In this document: in pieces, positions 29,441-39,186 of the stretch
Layout of the letters: each line of letters starts with the position of its first letter
Numbering within the stretch: the stretch's first letter is position 1
From: Trichomonas vaginalis G3
Lineage: Eukaryota > Parabasalia > Trichomonadida > Trichomonadidae
DNA length: 64,000 nucleotides
Assembly: GCF_026262505.1 (NCBI RefSeq)
Contig: NC_067208.1
Span: forward strand, 7,387,962-7,451,961
Reading direction: 5' to 3'
Notes under the pieces: generated by a model
The model's input: only the letters and a program-made list of their open reading frames with translations
What the model was told of the DNA's origin: nothing
Databases searched by the model: none
Position numbers and translations under genes: made by a program

Positions 29441-30259
29441 ATGAATTTTACAAAACCACCGTTACCGTTCTTTGGAAATAAGAGTAGATGTAAAGATATT
29501 CTATTGAGAGAACTTAAGAAACTACCGAATGGTCTAACATTTGTAGATTTGTTCGGTGGAAGTTTCTATATATCCCATTTGTGCCATACAATATTTCCTG
29601 ACTCAAAGATTATATGCAATGACTTCGACAACTATATGAACCGTCTCAAACATATACCAGACACAAACAAAATATTGAAAGAGTTAAAAGAAAAGATACC
29701 TATAGGTAAGATGGAACGTATACCATTAGATAAGAAAAATACTGTCAGAGAGGTTTTGAAAAAGGCAGAGTATATTGACTGGGATAGTATATCTGCTAGA
29801 CTATTATATAGTGGTGCTATAAGAGTTCATGACATTGAAACACTTATGTCAAAAGTTTTATATCTTAACTATACAAATGTTTTCAAAGAGGACATAGAAA
29901 AATATATTGAGGGTATAGAGTTTGTGAGATGTCATTGGACAGAGTTGTATGAAAAATATAAAGACAAGGAAAATGTTTTCTTTATAGTGGACCCGCCGTT
30001 CTATAACACATGGGATTTTCAATACCAAGTAGACTGGACTTTGAGAGACTCTTTAGAAACTTTAGACGTTTTACATAACCATCCATGCTTTTACTTTACA
30101 TCCGATAAAAGTGGTTTGGAAAGTGTCATGAGATGGTTAGAGGACATACATGACTATGAGTTTAGATACGATAAGATAGAATATGAGAGAGGTCCTATAA
30201 ACCGGAGAAAGTGTCATAACAAAGAAATTTTATTGGTAAGTAAATGTGGTTTGAAATAG
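29441..30259 (+). CDS. DNA N6-adenine methyltransferase, D12/Dam class (element B)
   Basis: Open 272-aa copy of the gene at 14461-15279, about 96 percent identical by eye. It keeps PFFGNKSR, FVDLFGGSFYISHL and DPPFYNTW. It is the first gene inside the left terminal repeat, only about 50 bases from it, because the repeat is short in B. Leader tttttattattatatataa. Confidence 0.85.
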   Translation: MNFTKPPLPFFGNKSRCKDILLRELKKLPNGLTFVDLFGGSFYISHLCHTIFPDSKIICNDFDNYMNRLKHIPDTNKILKELKEKIPIGKMERIPLDKKNTVREVLKKAEYIDWDSISARLLYSGAIRVHDIETLMSKVLYLNYTNVFKEDIEKYIEGIEFVRCHWTELYEKYKDKENVFFIVDPPFYNTWDFQYQVDWTLRDSLETLDVLHNHPCFYFTSDKSGLESVMRWLEDIHDYEFRYDKIEYERGPINRRKCHNKEILLVSKCGLK

Positions 30260-30375
30260 GACTACTTGTTTTAGGTTTTTTCCATTGTGTCATTTACTTA
30301 TTTGACGTGGCAGAAAGATATAGAGAATATGAAGATGAACCAATACCAGCAAATGTTCAGCATATGTACTCGTAA
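30244..30375 (+). CDS. 43-aa single-pass membrane peptide (element B)
   Basis: Same as 14345-14476: MWFEIGLLVLGFFHCVIYLF then a charged tail, overlapping the end of the methylase gene by 16 bases in another frame. Confidence 0.55.
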   Translation: MWFEIGLLVLGFFHCVIYLFDVAERYREYEDEPIPANVQHMYS

Positions 30376-30399
30376 GAGATATTTTTATCTAATATTAAA

Positions 30400-30762
30400 A
30401 TGGACGCACAGAACTTAGCGAATGCACAGCAACCTGGACAACCAAACCCAGAGAATATTCCAAATGAAGTTAGAATACAAACTGCAATGGCAAACTATGG
30501 TCAAGTGCCAACAGATGTACAAATGCAAACTGCCATGTCAAATGACGCTGCGTTAGGCTTACCACCATGGTATGCAAATATGAGATGGAAAGAGTTTTAT
30601 ACAAACCCTGAAGTGGGATATAAACAACTTTATGCAGATGACGCGAACACAGGAGTTGACCCAGAATATGTTTTCTACCAGAGGAGAAATAGAATGTATG
30701 AGCTCCAGTTAAAGAATGCTATGGAACTCAGAAGGAAACGTAAGAGACTAGGCGGACATTAG
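30400..30762 (+). CDS. 120-aa protein (element B)
   Basis: Open copy of 13959-14321, differing by one residue near the basic KRKRLGGH end. Late-type leader (atttttatctaatattaaa). Confidence 0.6.
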   Translation: MDAQNLANAQQPGQPNPENIPNEVRIQTAMANYGQVPTDVQMQTAMSNDAALGLPPWYANMRWKEFYTNPEVGYKQLYADDANTGVDPEYVFYQRRNRMYELQLKNAMELRRKRKRLGGH

Positions 30763-30780
30763 ATTTTTACATATAGTAAA

Positions 30781-31022
30781 ATGGGTTTCTTCAGTAAGAT
30801 AGGAAACTTCTTTCGAAATGTTGGAAGAGGTATATGGAATGGAATAAAAACCGTAGGAAGAGGAATTTGGAACGGAGTCAAAAAATTGGTAAAAGAGTAG
30901 GTCAGTTCGTTGGTATTATACCTAAAGACCCTGAACCAGAAGAACAAGCTCCTGTTATACAACAGCCTGAACCTGCACCACAGTCAAGTTGGCAACCAAA
31001 TCCAACACCTCAACCGTATTAA
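30781..31022 (+). pseudogene. 80-aa basic peptide gene (element B), broken
   Basis: Counterpart of 13698-13940. The start and the Pro/Gln-rich end are both present, but the gene looks broken. It is the first of a run of decayed genes that reaches to about 35.3 kb. Confidence 0.7.
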
Positions 31023-31024
31023 AA

Positions 31025-31876
31025 TTATATTTTTACCGTTCGATAGTAGTTGTATATGAGACTAAGTTCTAAGTAAAACGCATGGTATAATGGAATTATT
31101 CTCTTTCTTCCATCTGTAGTAAACCATACTTGAAAGTCTGAAATACTTCCACTCGGCGGTTCATATAGCTTTGTAGGTTTTTCGTAAAAGTCATTTGCCA
31201 AGCATAAAAAAGAGTTTTGTGCACCAGAAAATGAAGCATGAACTATAATAGCATCTTGGTCGAAAACATTTTCATATGTTCCATTAGGGTTTTCGACTTC
31301 ATAAAAGTTCGGGTGTACTGGATATTCTGCAGGCTGATTTAACATCCTCAAAAATCTATACCATGCCAAGTTGTTATATTTTGTAGAAATATAAACGTCT
31401 TCTCCAAGGTCTTCTATTCTATTGATTTTAACAGTTGCATTTTCCTTTTGTCATATAAAATATCGAGATGGTACTCTCCTTCGTCAATGTTAAAACTGGT
31501 TTGCATATTCGATATAGATATCGTTTATTTTTTCTTGAAAAAGCTTGAAGAGTTGTTTCTAAGTTTACAAGCAAATTCACTTGTAAAAGTTTTCCCTGTT
31601 CAAATTTCTCATACGTTACGTTTTCTTTGTTATAGTATCGAACTTCAAAAGCGACCGTAAATGGAAACCATGTATGGCTTCTGAAATGAACTTCATTCTA
31701 CGAAAGCCAATAGCTTTTGTGACGGATGGGTCTCTTAACCATCTAAGTGGGTAGTCAAAACGATAGCCTTCATGCTTTACGGTCTCTGTCTCAAACTTTT
31801 GACCGACATTATTAAAAAGTTCATCTAATGGTTTAGTTGTAGCAACTCTTGAATTTTCTTTTTCTATTGAAAGCAT
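31025..31876 (-). pseudogene. 282-aa paralogue gene (element B), broken
   Basis: Counterpart of 12845-13693, recognisable across the whole length; broken, several breaks. Confidence 0.75.
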
Positions 31877-31894
31877 ATTTTATCTAGAATAAAA

Positions 31895-33205
31895 ATGTCG
31901 AAAGAAACAGCGTCTATGAGAAGAAATACAAACACAACCGACAACTCATTGTGCAAGCTCTAAATAAGAACACAACAAACTTTTCAAAACTATTTAAGAT
32001 ATCTGAGTCATTGAAAGAAGGAAACTTAAAACTGACGATAAACCCATTGACAGACGAGTTTCTGTTTCAGACAGTAAGAACCATACTGTTTGTATAAATC
32101 CAACAAAAAGAACTTTAAACGAGAAACCTATAGATGAACTTCTTTTGAAGCAGATATTGACAACAAAGCTGACAAAGAGTATGTAGATGCAACAAGAGAC
32201 TATATTCTCGCATGGACAGATAGAAACATACCCACAAAAACATCACACATAACATCTATGACGTAGATGAACTACCAGCAATGTTAGATGACAAAGCAGA
32301 TAAAACATATGTTGACAATAAAATGTCAAGTGAAGTGACAAGAGCTGACAAAGAATATTCTAAAAAGACTCATACACATACCATATCTGATATTACAAAC
32401 TTACAAGAAACCTTAAACAGGAAAAGTGACGTTGGACATACACACGATTTCTTCGCAACTGTTGGTATAGAAAATATTGAAGGAACGGTTGAAGAAACTG
32501 GTGGGGATGTATTAAATTGGAAACCTCCTAACTTTCCACAAGGTTTAACATCGGAAGAAGCATAACAACGATGAGATACATTAGATGTAGAAATGTCTAT
32601 GTCATGGAGGATGAAAACAAAGTTAAATTCACTGCTCAAATTTATATGATAAAAAAGCTGACAAAACATATGTTAACGATGAGTTAGATAAAAAAGCTGA
32701 AAAAACATATGTTAACGATGAGTTAGATAAGAAAGCTGACAAAACAGAGCTTCAAACGTTAAAGACAGAAATACTTCAAACAGTATATCCTATAGGCTCT
32801 ATTTATACGTCAATGAACTCAACAAATCCAGAAACAGTTCTGGGTTTTGGAACTTGGACTCAAATAGTCGACAGGTTTTTGTATTGTGCAAACTCTTCAA
32901 AGGAAACAGGTGGAAGTAAAACGATTTCAGGTGAAAATTTACCTGCACACAGTCACTACATAAATTTAAGTACATCTGAAGCAGGTTTGCATAGTCATAG
33001 ATTTTGGGATTGGTCAGGAATGACAAAAGGTAAAGGATATGATGTTAAAGAGGACGTTAAGTTTGCTATAAATTGTTACTGGAGTAACACTGATGTAGGA
33101 GGAATCCATTCACATCGCGTTTCAGGGTATACGCAAACAACGGGACAAAGTAAAGACTACATGCCACCTTACATGACAGTTTACGCATGGTATAGAATTG
33201 CTTAG
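31895..33205 (+). pseudogene. Fibre gene (element B), broken
   Basis: Counterpart of 11591-12826. The tip region (FGTWTQIVDRFLY, LPAHSHYI, PPYMTVYAWYR) is well kept. The stalk has a different arrangement of KADKxYV units from A, so the stalk has been reshuffled as well as broken (several breaks). Confidence 0.75.
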
Positions 33206-34154
33206 TCGTCATTTTCAACTTCTTTAGCATATTCGTCAGGAGTTGTCTTATATTTGTTAGGAACTGTCTTTGAAAGTATACCACCTTGAACTTTGACAAG
33301 TTTGAAACGAGGTCTGACAATAGTAGTTTTATCTTCTGCTTGCAGTCTGTACATTTTGCCATGTTTGCCTAAAACTTCATAATATTCTCTTGTATACTTT
33401 CTTCTATTTTTACGAACACGAAGGTGAGTACCTGTCGGGTTCCCATTGTTGTCATAGTCAATAGTATTTTCATATGGGTCGCGTTTAGGTATTTCTATTT
33501 TTACTTTGTCACCTTTCTTAAGTTTGAAGCCTGCATTCTTTCTTGTTTGTCTCTTTTGACTAAACTATTAAATATATAGTCTTTCTCTAAGTCAGGGTTG
33601 TTTTTCATTTCTTCGGGGGAGTGGTTTCCCAACCTTTTTGTTTACGGTTATTGTAAATATTTAAAACTTGTCTCATCTTTGCCATGAGAGAAATGTCTAT
33701 ATTTGTCGTCATATGACATTTCATTTGCTTCACCACCTTGTGTTGGTTTAAGTCTCTAAGATTTTTATACAACTGTCAATGACACCAAGAGCAGAATGGT
33801 TTTGGTCGACAATGAAATATTGGTTTACATTTTTTGAACGCAGATAGTTTTTAATATCGTCTGATTTGAAAGAACGTTTCACAGTCAGATGTCAGTTTTG
33901 TTGGATGGTATTTGTCAACGAAGATTGTCAAAGCAGTTTTTCACATCTAAAATATTTTTGGACTGTAATGGTATGGCTTCACAGTATCTTGTGTTTTGAC
34001 GACAATATTAGCCAGTATGTGGTCCATCTTCTCTATACCTCGGAATGTTTTCCAGATATCCATAAACCAAGCATTTGTGTTGAACTAAAGATTTTTTTAC
34101 CATGAGTGCTTTCTTTGTGCTTAGAAACATACGGGTCCTTGTTGGATTCGTCAT
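33202..34154 (-). pseudogene. Retroviral-type integrase (element B), broken
   Basis: Counterpart of 10635-11594; the integrase core and C-terminal domain are recognisable but heavily broken (several breaks). The end overlaps the fibre stop as in A. Confidence 0.75.
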
Positions 34155-34170
34155 TTTTATCCTATAAGAA

Positions 34171-34564
34171 ATGGGTTTATTTGGCGCATTAGCAGGAGTT
34201 GCATCCAGATTTTTTGCCCGCAGTGGGAACAATAGCCAGAGTGTATTTGGAGTTGGAAGGAAGATTTTGAGTACATTAGGTATACTTAAAGAGAAAGCAC
34301 AACCTATTATACAACTGTACAGAAAGGTTGATGTAGGCACGAGATGCAACAAATCTATTCCAAATCCTGAAACAAGAGGAAAAGTTCAAGGATGGATGGA
34401 CAATGTAGGAAAGAAGCAGGAAACTACTAAACAAAGCAAATGCTACTATAACCAAGCAGGACACTATATGGACCAAGGTGAAAGATTTTAACAGAGGATA
34501 TAACCATGCACAACAATGGGTAAACAATAACCAACCTCAACCGCCTCAAACGTGGGGAATGTAA
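34171..34564 (+). pseudogene. 133-aa amphipathic protein gene (element B), broken
   Basis: Counterpart of 10217-10618; MGLFGALAGVASRF start and Gln/Pro-rich end visible, broken between. Confidence 0.7.
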
Positions 34565-34582
34565 AGTTTTTACTGAGATGAA

Positions 34583-34735
34583 ATGAACAATACAATTGAG
34601 ACAAATGGGTTCAAGATGGATTTGTCGACTTCCAGCAGTTACACAACCACGTGTTTGTCAAGTTCTTCCTATACCATCAGGAAGTTTTAGACCGACTTAA
34701 AAAACAAAACAACCAGTTGAAAACAAACCAAACTA
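34583..34735 (+). pseudogene. 50-aa small protein gene (element B), broken
   Basis: Counterpart of 10045-10197 with the same ttactgagatgaa leader. The DNA similarity continues through the gene but it looks broken. Confidence 0.5.
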
Positions 34736-34754
34736 AAATTTTTACTGAGATGAA

Positions 34755-35339
34755 ATGACCGAAGAAGTTGAAACGGTAGAATTTGACACCACAAACAAAA
34801 GTTCAGAACCATTGTCAAAACCTGTCAAAGAACTTACAGATGAAGAGAAAAATTCAATAATAGAAAGTGCCAGGTCTGGAAATACAAACCCTAACTACAA
34901 AGTCACTTTTCATAAATGGAACGGCTAAGTATCTCAAAAAAGAAACAGACTCTCACAAATAAATATTGAAGTCTGAAGGAGCTTTCGAGACAACAGATGG
35001 AAAAGTTTACTTCACCGATCAACAGTTCATTATAGAACATCTCATTGACTTAGAGTCGAAATATTCTAAACTTTACAACAAAACACAAAAAGTTGAAAGG
35101 AAAACAAAAACAAATGGCATATTGATATTATGAAGATGTTGACGACACAAACCATACCTGCAAGTGAGGTAAAGTCAGATGAACCGAAAAGTGACGAAAA
35201 ACCAATAGAAGAAGGTGAGCCAAAAACTGAAGATAAACCAAAACCAAAGGTTAGTTTTCAAACTAAACCAAGCCAACCTTCATTAGCTGGTATGGGTTGG
35301 CGTCAAAGACTTATGGTAGCTGGTGGTTATGTAAAGTAA
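34755..35339 (+). pseudogene. 194-aa charged protein gene (element B), broken
   Basis: Counterpart of 9441-10025; the start (MTEEVETV) and conserved end (WRQRLMVAGGYVK) are present, broken in the middle. Confidence 0.7.
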
Positions 35340-35386
35340 AGAAAAAATATATTTTTTAAAAAAATATTTTTTTTATTTTATTTGAA

Positions 35387-35971
35387 ATGTACGCTGAGTT
35401 TGTTGGAGAAGACCGTTGGGAAACTTGTTTGTTAGATGAGAAATATGAAATTCACTGTTGTGAGTCATTTGAAGTCAGAAACAAAGAGACAAAAAGAGTT
35501 TTAAGCGAATGGGAGCGAAATGACGGATATGCTGATATGAAGATGGGTGGAAAACACTATCTTAAACATGTTGTCATTGCAACTCATTTTATACTGAATC
35601 CTAACAATCTACCTTTTGTAGACCATATAAACCATATAAGAAACGACAATAGACTTGAAAACTTACGCTGGGTCACTTGTTCTGAAAACAATAAGAACAA
35701 AAGCAATTTTCGAGATATTGTATTCGAATTTGTCGACGAACTAGAAGATGAAGCAATTGAAATTACAGACTATGGTAAGCATACGTTTGAGTTTTACTAC
35801 TATAGCGAAGAACAAGACTCTTTCTACTTTTATACCGGCGTAAACTATAGAAAATTACAAGTATGTTTTACTAAGGAAGGCTGTGCTTATGTAAACGCTA
35901 GAGATACAGATGGAAAATACGTTAGACTATATCTTAACAAATTCAAGAAGCTATATGGCATACCATTTTAA
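35387..35971 (+). CDS. HNH homing-type endonuclease, 194 aa (element B, copy 1)
   Basis: The central block KHVVIATHFILNPNNLPFVD, then HINHIRNDNRLENLRWVT, is the HNH_3/NUMOD4-type nuclease core seen in phage and viral homing endonucleases. The N-terminal half (ETCLLDEKYEIHCCESFEVR) resembles a NUMOD4-like DNA-binding part. It lies between the 194-aa and 286-aa genes, exactly where element A has the polymerase plus a small remnant of this same gene. Early-type leader (aaatattttttttattttatttgaa). A second copy lies at 44404-44988. Likely a selfish gene within the element. Confidence 0.75.
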   Translation: MYAEFVGEDRWETCLLDEKYEIHCCESFEVRNKETKRVLSEWERNDGYADMKMGGKHYLKHVVIATHFILNPNNLPFVDHINHIRNDNRLENLRWVTCSENNKNKSNFRDIVFEFVDELEDEAIEITDYGKHTFEFYYYSEEQDSFYFYTGVNYRKLQVCFTKEGCAYVNARDTDGKYVRLYLNKFKKLYGIPF

Positions 35972-36007
35972 AACGTTTTTAAAACAGTATATTTTTACAT
36001 ATATTAA

Positions 36008-36868
36008 ATGTTTCAGGTTGAAAAACAAAGAACAAAAGTAGCAGATACAAAACCGTTAGACTATATCTTTACAAACGCCGGTAGGACTATATCAGATGAA
36101 GAAATTTCATCCCGTACTTACAGGTTTGACTATCCAATTCGTTGGCTTCAAAGTCCTTCAGATGCAAAGGCAATAGGATTTAGAAGAGTTTTGTTTTCAA
36201 ATAGAACTAACGCTTTTATGTTCGCGGTATATTTTCATGGTCAGTATAAAGATTCTGATGGTCTAATAGACAAATTTGACGAAATGAGAATCTTTACAAT
36301 TCGTTCAGACGAAAGTCTTGAAAAAACTCTAAATGACTTTCAAACTCAAATAAACAAATACTACTGGGAATTTCAAGAAAAATACGATTCTTTACTAAAT
36401 GGAACATACTATCTGAAACTAGAATATGACAAGATGAACTCCACAGTTTCATTTCAAAGGATTGAAAATAACCCTCCAAGAGATACACAGTTTTTATTTT
36501 GGGAAGTAGACAAACGTTCTTGGGCACAATTTCTTCGGTTACTAAACCAGAACGAACCATTGCCACCTGACGGTCCGTTTAAATTTATACGCCCACCAAC
36601 AGATTTGACAGTTTATAGAAACGTGTTCGACCCTCAAAATGTCATGTGTCATGCAAGTTTCAGTTCAAGCAACAACAGTTTTCTTTGTATTGGTAAGGAC
36701 TTTTATGACCTTACCTCTAAATTCTACGAACCACCTAGTAACAGTTTCTCTGACTTTCAAGTTTGGTTCACAACAAACGGTGTGCAGCATATAATACCAT
36801 TGTACTATGACTTTTATCTCGAATTGTCTTTCATATACAACTACGGAGAAGTGCTGAAAAAGTATTGA
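36008..36868 (+). CDS. 286-aa protein (element B)
   Basis: Open copy of 6252-7112, with about a dozen residue changes. Late-type leader (atttttacatatattaa). A 22-bp minisatellite begins a few bases after its stop, where A has the double-hairpin module. Confidence 0.65.
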   Translation: MFQVEKQRTKVADTKPLDYIFTNAGRTISDEEISSRTYRFDYPIRWLQSPSDAKAIGFRRVLFSNRTNAFMFAVYFHGQYKDSDGLIDKFDEMRIFTIRSDESLEKTLNDFQTQINKYYWEFQEKYDSLLNGTYYLKLEYDKMNSTVSFQRIENNPPRDTQFLFWEVDKRSWAQFLRLLNQNEPLPPDGPFKFIRPPTDLTVYRNVFDPQNVMCHASFSSSNNSFLCIGKDFYDLTSKFYEPPSNSFSDFQVWFTTNGVQHIIPLYYDFYLELSFIYNYGEVLKKY

Positions 36869-36879
36869 ATGTGGCTCGA

Positions 36880-37540
36880 TGTTGTCCATTGCACTGCTTC
36901 AGAACAATATTTGCACTGCTTCAGAACAATATTTGCACTGCTTCAGAACAATATTTGCACTGCTTCAGAACAATATTTGCACTGCTTCAGAACAATATTT
37001 GCACTGCTTCAGAACAATATTTGTACTTTTTCAGAACAATACTTGTACTGTTTCAGAGCAATATTTGTACTTTTTCAGAACAATACTTGTACTGTTTCAG
37101 AGCAATACTTGTACTTTTTCAGAACAAGACTTGTACTTTTTCAGAACAAGACTTGTACTTTTTCAGAACAAATTTCCCGTAAAAGCTCTCAATTTGTGAG
37201 AAAAATTTTCTGTTTCAGAACAATACTTGTACTTTTTCAGAACAATACTTGTACTGTTTCAGAACAATACTTGTACTTTTTCAGAACAATACTTGTACTG
37301 CTTCAGAACAATACTTGTACTTTTTCAGAACAATACTTGTACTGCTTCAGAACAATACTTGTACTTTTTCAGAACAATACTTGTACTGCTTCAGAACAAT
37401 ACTTGTACTTTTTCAGAACAATACTTGCACTGCTTCAGAACAATATTTGTACTTTTTCAGAACAAGACTTGCACTGCTTCAGAACAATATTTGTACTGTT
37501 TCAAGACAATATTTGTACTGTTTCAAGACAATGTCCGACG
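36880..37540. repeat. 22-bp tandem array, about 29 units (element B)
   Basis: Unit agaacaatatttgcactgct plus tc, changing along the array to ttgtactttttcag and ttgtactgtttcag versions, with one non-repeat insert near 37170-37215. The unit has no stop triplet in any forward frame, so all three forward frames stay open for hundreds of bases; these frames are not counted as genes. One of them runs in phase into the KilA-N gene downstream. Confidence 0.85.
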
Positions 37541-37583
37541 TACCACCAAAAAATATTTTTTTATTTTTATTGTAAGAACAGAA

Positions 37584-38246
37584 ATGTCAGTCGAAGCAAA
37601 AACGTTCACGAACAAATCTAATGGCGAAACATTCACAAAAGGCACTTACAACGGTATTGAAGTCTTACGTAGAGACAAGGATGGTTATATAAATGCAACA
37701 AAGATGTGTCAGCAGTTTAGGAAAGACTTTAGAAGGTTGTTGGAAAATAAGTCCTGGGAAGAGTATTTTAAGGCATTTTGTGAAGAATATACCAACCCGC
37801 GGAAAACGGCGGGTTGCTTTTTATACAAAGTTCATGCAGGAATTCCGGATGAAATCAAACAGGTTAGAGGAATGTATGTAGACCCAAGACTCGTAAACTA
37901 TATAGCAATGTGGGCTTCTCCAAAATATTGTATAGCAGTTGGAAAAATTATGGACTCCATAGACAAGAAAGTTCATGAGAAGTTAGATGAAGAAGAACTT
38001 GAAGATACAGTAGAGAATGCAAAACCTTTGTTCGAACAAGAAGTTAGAAAAATGCATGAAAAACAAATAGAACATGAACGTGAGATATGTTCTGGTTATA
38101 GAGACTCTCCATACGAACTAGACCAATGGGAACAAGAAGATTTAAAGAGAGAATTTAGAGAATATGAACTCGCTAAGATAGCATTAGAAGCTGCAGAAAA
38201 GAAGTTAAAAGTTTGGGGTCGTTTTGTACAAAAATATTGTGAGTAA
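37584..38246 (+). CDS. KilA-N domain protein, 220 aa (element B only)
   Basis: A textbook KilA-N start, VLRRDKDGYINATKMCQQF, then a helix and GMYVDPRLVNYIAMWASPKY, followed by a charged helix (EEELEDTVENAKPLFEQEV) and C-terminal coiled coil (YELAKIALEAAEKKLKVWGR). The start is at 37584 because the early-type motif plus tgtaagaacagaa precedes it; an upstream in-phase extension is only the 22-bp repeat. An 8-bp-stem GC hairpin (37793-37816) sits in the coding sequence between the two halves of the domain. Element A has no such gene, only related hairpin DNA at 6121-6251. Probably a DNA-binding regulator. Confidence 0.75.
   Translation: MSVEAKTFTNKSNGETFTKGTYNGIEVLRRDKDGYINATKMCQQFRKDFRRLLENKSWEEYFKAFCEEYTNPRKTAGCFLYKVHAGIPDEIKQVRGMYVDPRLVNYIAMWASPKYCIAVGKIMDSIDKKVHEKLDEEELEDTVENAKPLFEQEVRKMHEKQIEHEREICSGYRDSPYELDQWEQEDLKREFREYELAKIALEAAEKKLKVWGRFVQKYCE
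37793..37816. repeat. Hairpin inside the 220-aa KilA-N coding sequence (element B)
   Basis: Stem caacccgc / gcgggttg with an 8-base loop. The flanks (tgaagaatatac and tttttatacaaa) also flank the hairpin of the intergenic modules at 6149-6172 and 39018-39041. Confidence 0.75.
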
Positions 38247-38259
38247 ATGAACCATTTTT

Positions 38260-38990
38260 TTCGACAAAAATATATTTTAGGGTAGAAGGTTAGATCTAAC
38301 ATGTTTTCTACCCTCTTTTCTAACATCGTAGAAAACTCATGAGTTTTATACAGAATTCGGCAAAAATAAAGTTTATGTTAGAATGTTAGATCTAACCTCT
38401 TTTCTAACCTCATTTCTAACCTCTTGAATTTTCATGAATTTTCATGAATTTCATCGTAAATGTTTTGTCAAAACTTCTTCGTACATGTTTTGTCAAAACT
38501 TCTTCATCGTAATGAGTGTAAATGACCCAAAAATAAAGTTTATGTTAGAATGTTAGATCTAACACGTTTTCTAACATGTTTTCTAACATGGTCTAAAACT
38601 CTTGAATTTTCATGAATTTTCATGAATTTCATCGTAAATGTTTTGTCAAAACTTCTTCGTACATGTTTTGTCAAAACTTCTTCATCGTAATGAGTGTAAA
38701 TGACCCAAAAATAAAGTTTATGTTAGAATGTTAGATCTAACACGTTTTCTAACATGTTTTCTAACCTCATTTCTAACCTCTTGAATTTTCATGATTTCAT
38801 CGTAAATGTTTTGTCAAAACTTCTTCGTACATGTTTTGTCAAAACTTCTTCATCGTAATGAGTGTAAATGACCCAAAAATAAAGTTTATGTTAGAATGTT
38901 AGATCTAACACGTTTTCTAACATGTTTTCTAACATGGTCTAAAACTCTTGAATTTTCATGAATTTTCATGAATTTCATCGTAAATGTTTT
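38260..38990. repeat. gttagatctaac palindrome repeats with 25-bp units (element B)
   Basis: Four near-identical blocks of about 177 bases, each with aaaataaagtttatgttaga, the perfect palindrome gttagatctaac, extra ttctaacatg half-sites, a ttttcatgaatttcatc stretch and two or three copies of the 25-bp unit. The same palindrome flanks the other side of the 304-aa gene (40102-40265) and fills 52910-53410. Confidence 0.85.
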
Positions 38991-38992
38991 GT

Positions 38993-39117
38993 CACCCGTT
39001 GAATTTTGTATAAAAAGCAACCGTCGGAATTCCGGCGGTTGGTATATTCTTCACAAAATGCTTGTTTTGAGGTCGAGCCACTTTTGGCTCCACCGTATTT
39101 TTCAACCAAAACTCATG
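38993..39117. repeat. Double-hairpin module (element B copy)
   Basis: It contains a 24-base near-perfect palindrome (39018-39041, caaccgtcgg / ccggcggttg around aatt, one G-T pair), then a hairpin around ggtcgagccacttttggctc. It matches 6121-6251 in A but has the opposite orientation relative to the neighbouring genes. Confidence 0.8.
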
Positions 39118-39186
39118 AATTTTCCCGAAATAAAAAATATATTTTAGTTTTTTATAAAATATTTTTTTTATTTTTATTGTAAGAAC

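Noticed and set aside
28978-29481. 76-aa and Lys-run frames left of element B
   Set aside because: One is short and unsupported in host spacer; the other reads the A-tract of the element end.
36865-37621. Open frames up to 250 aa rich in FRTILVLFQNNTCT
   Set aside because: Readings of the stop-free 22-bp array; the array lies directly after the 286-aa stop and the KilA-N start has its own leader.
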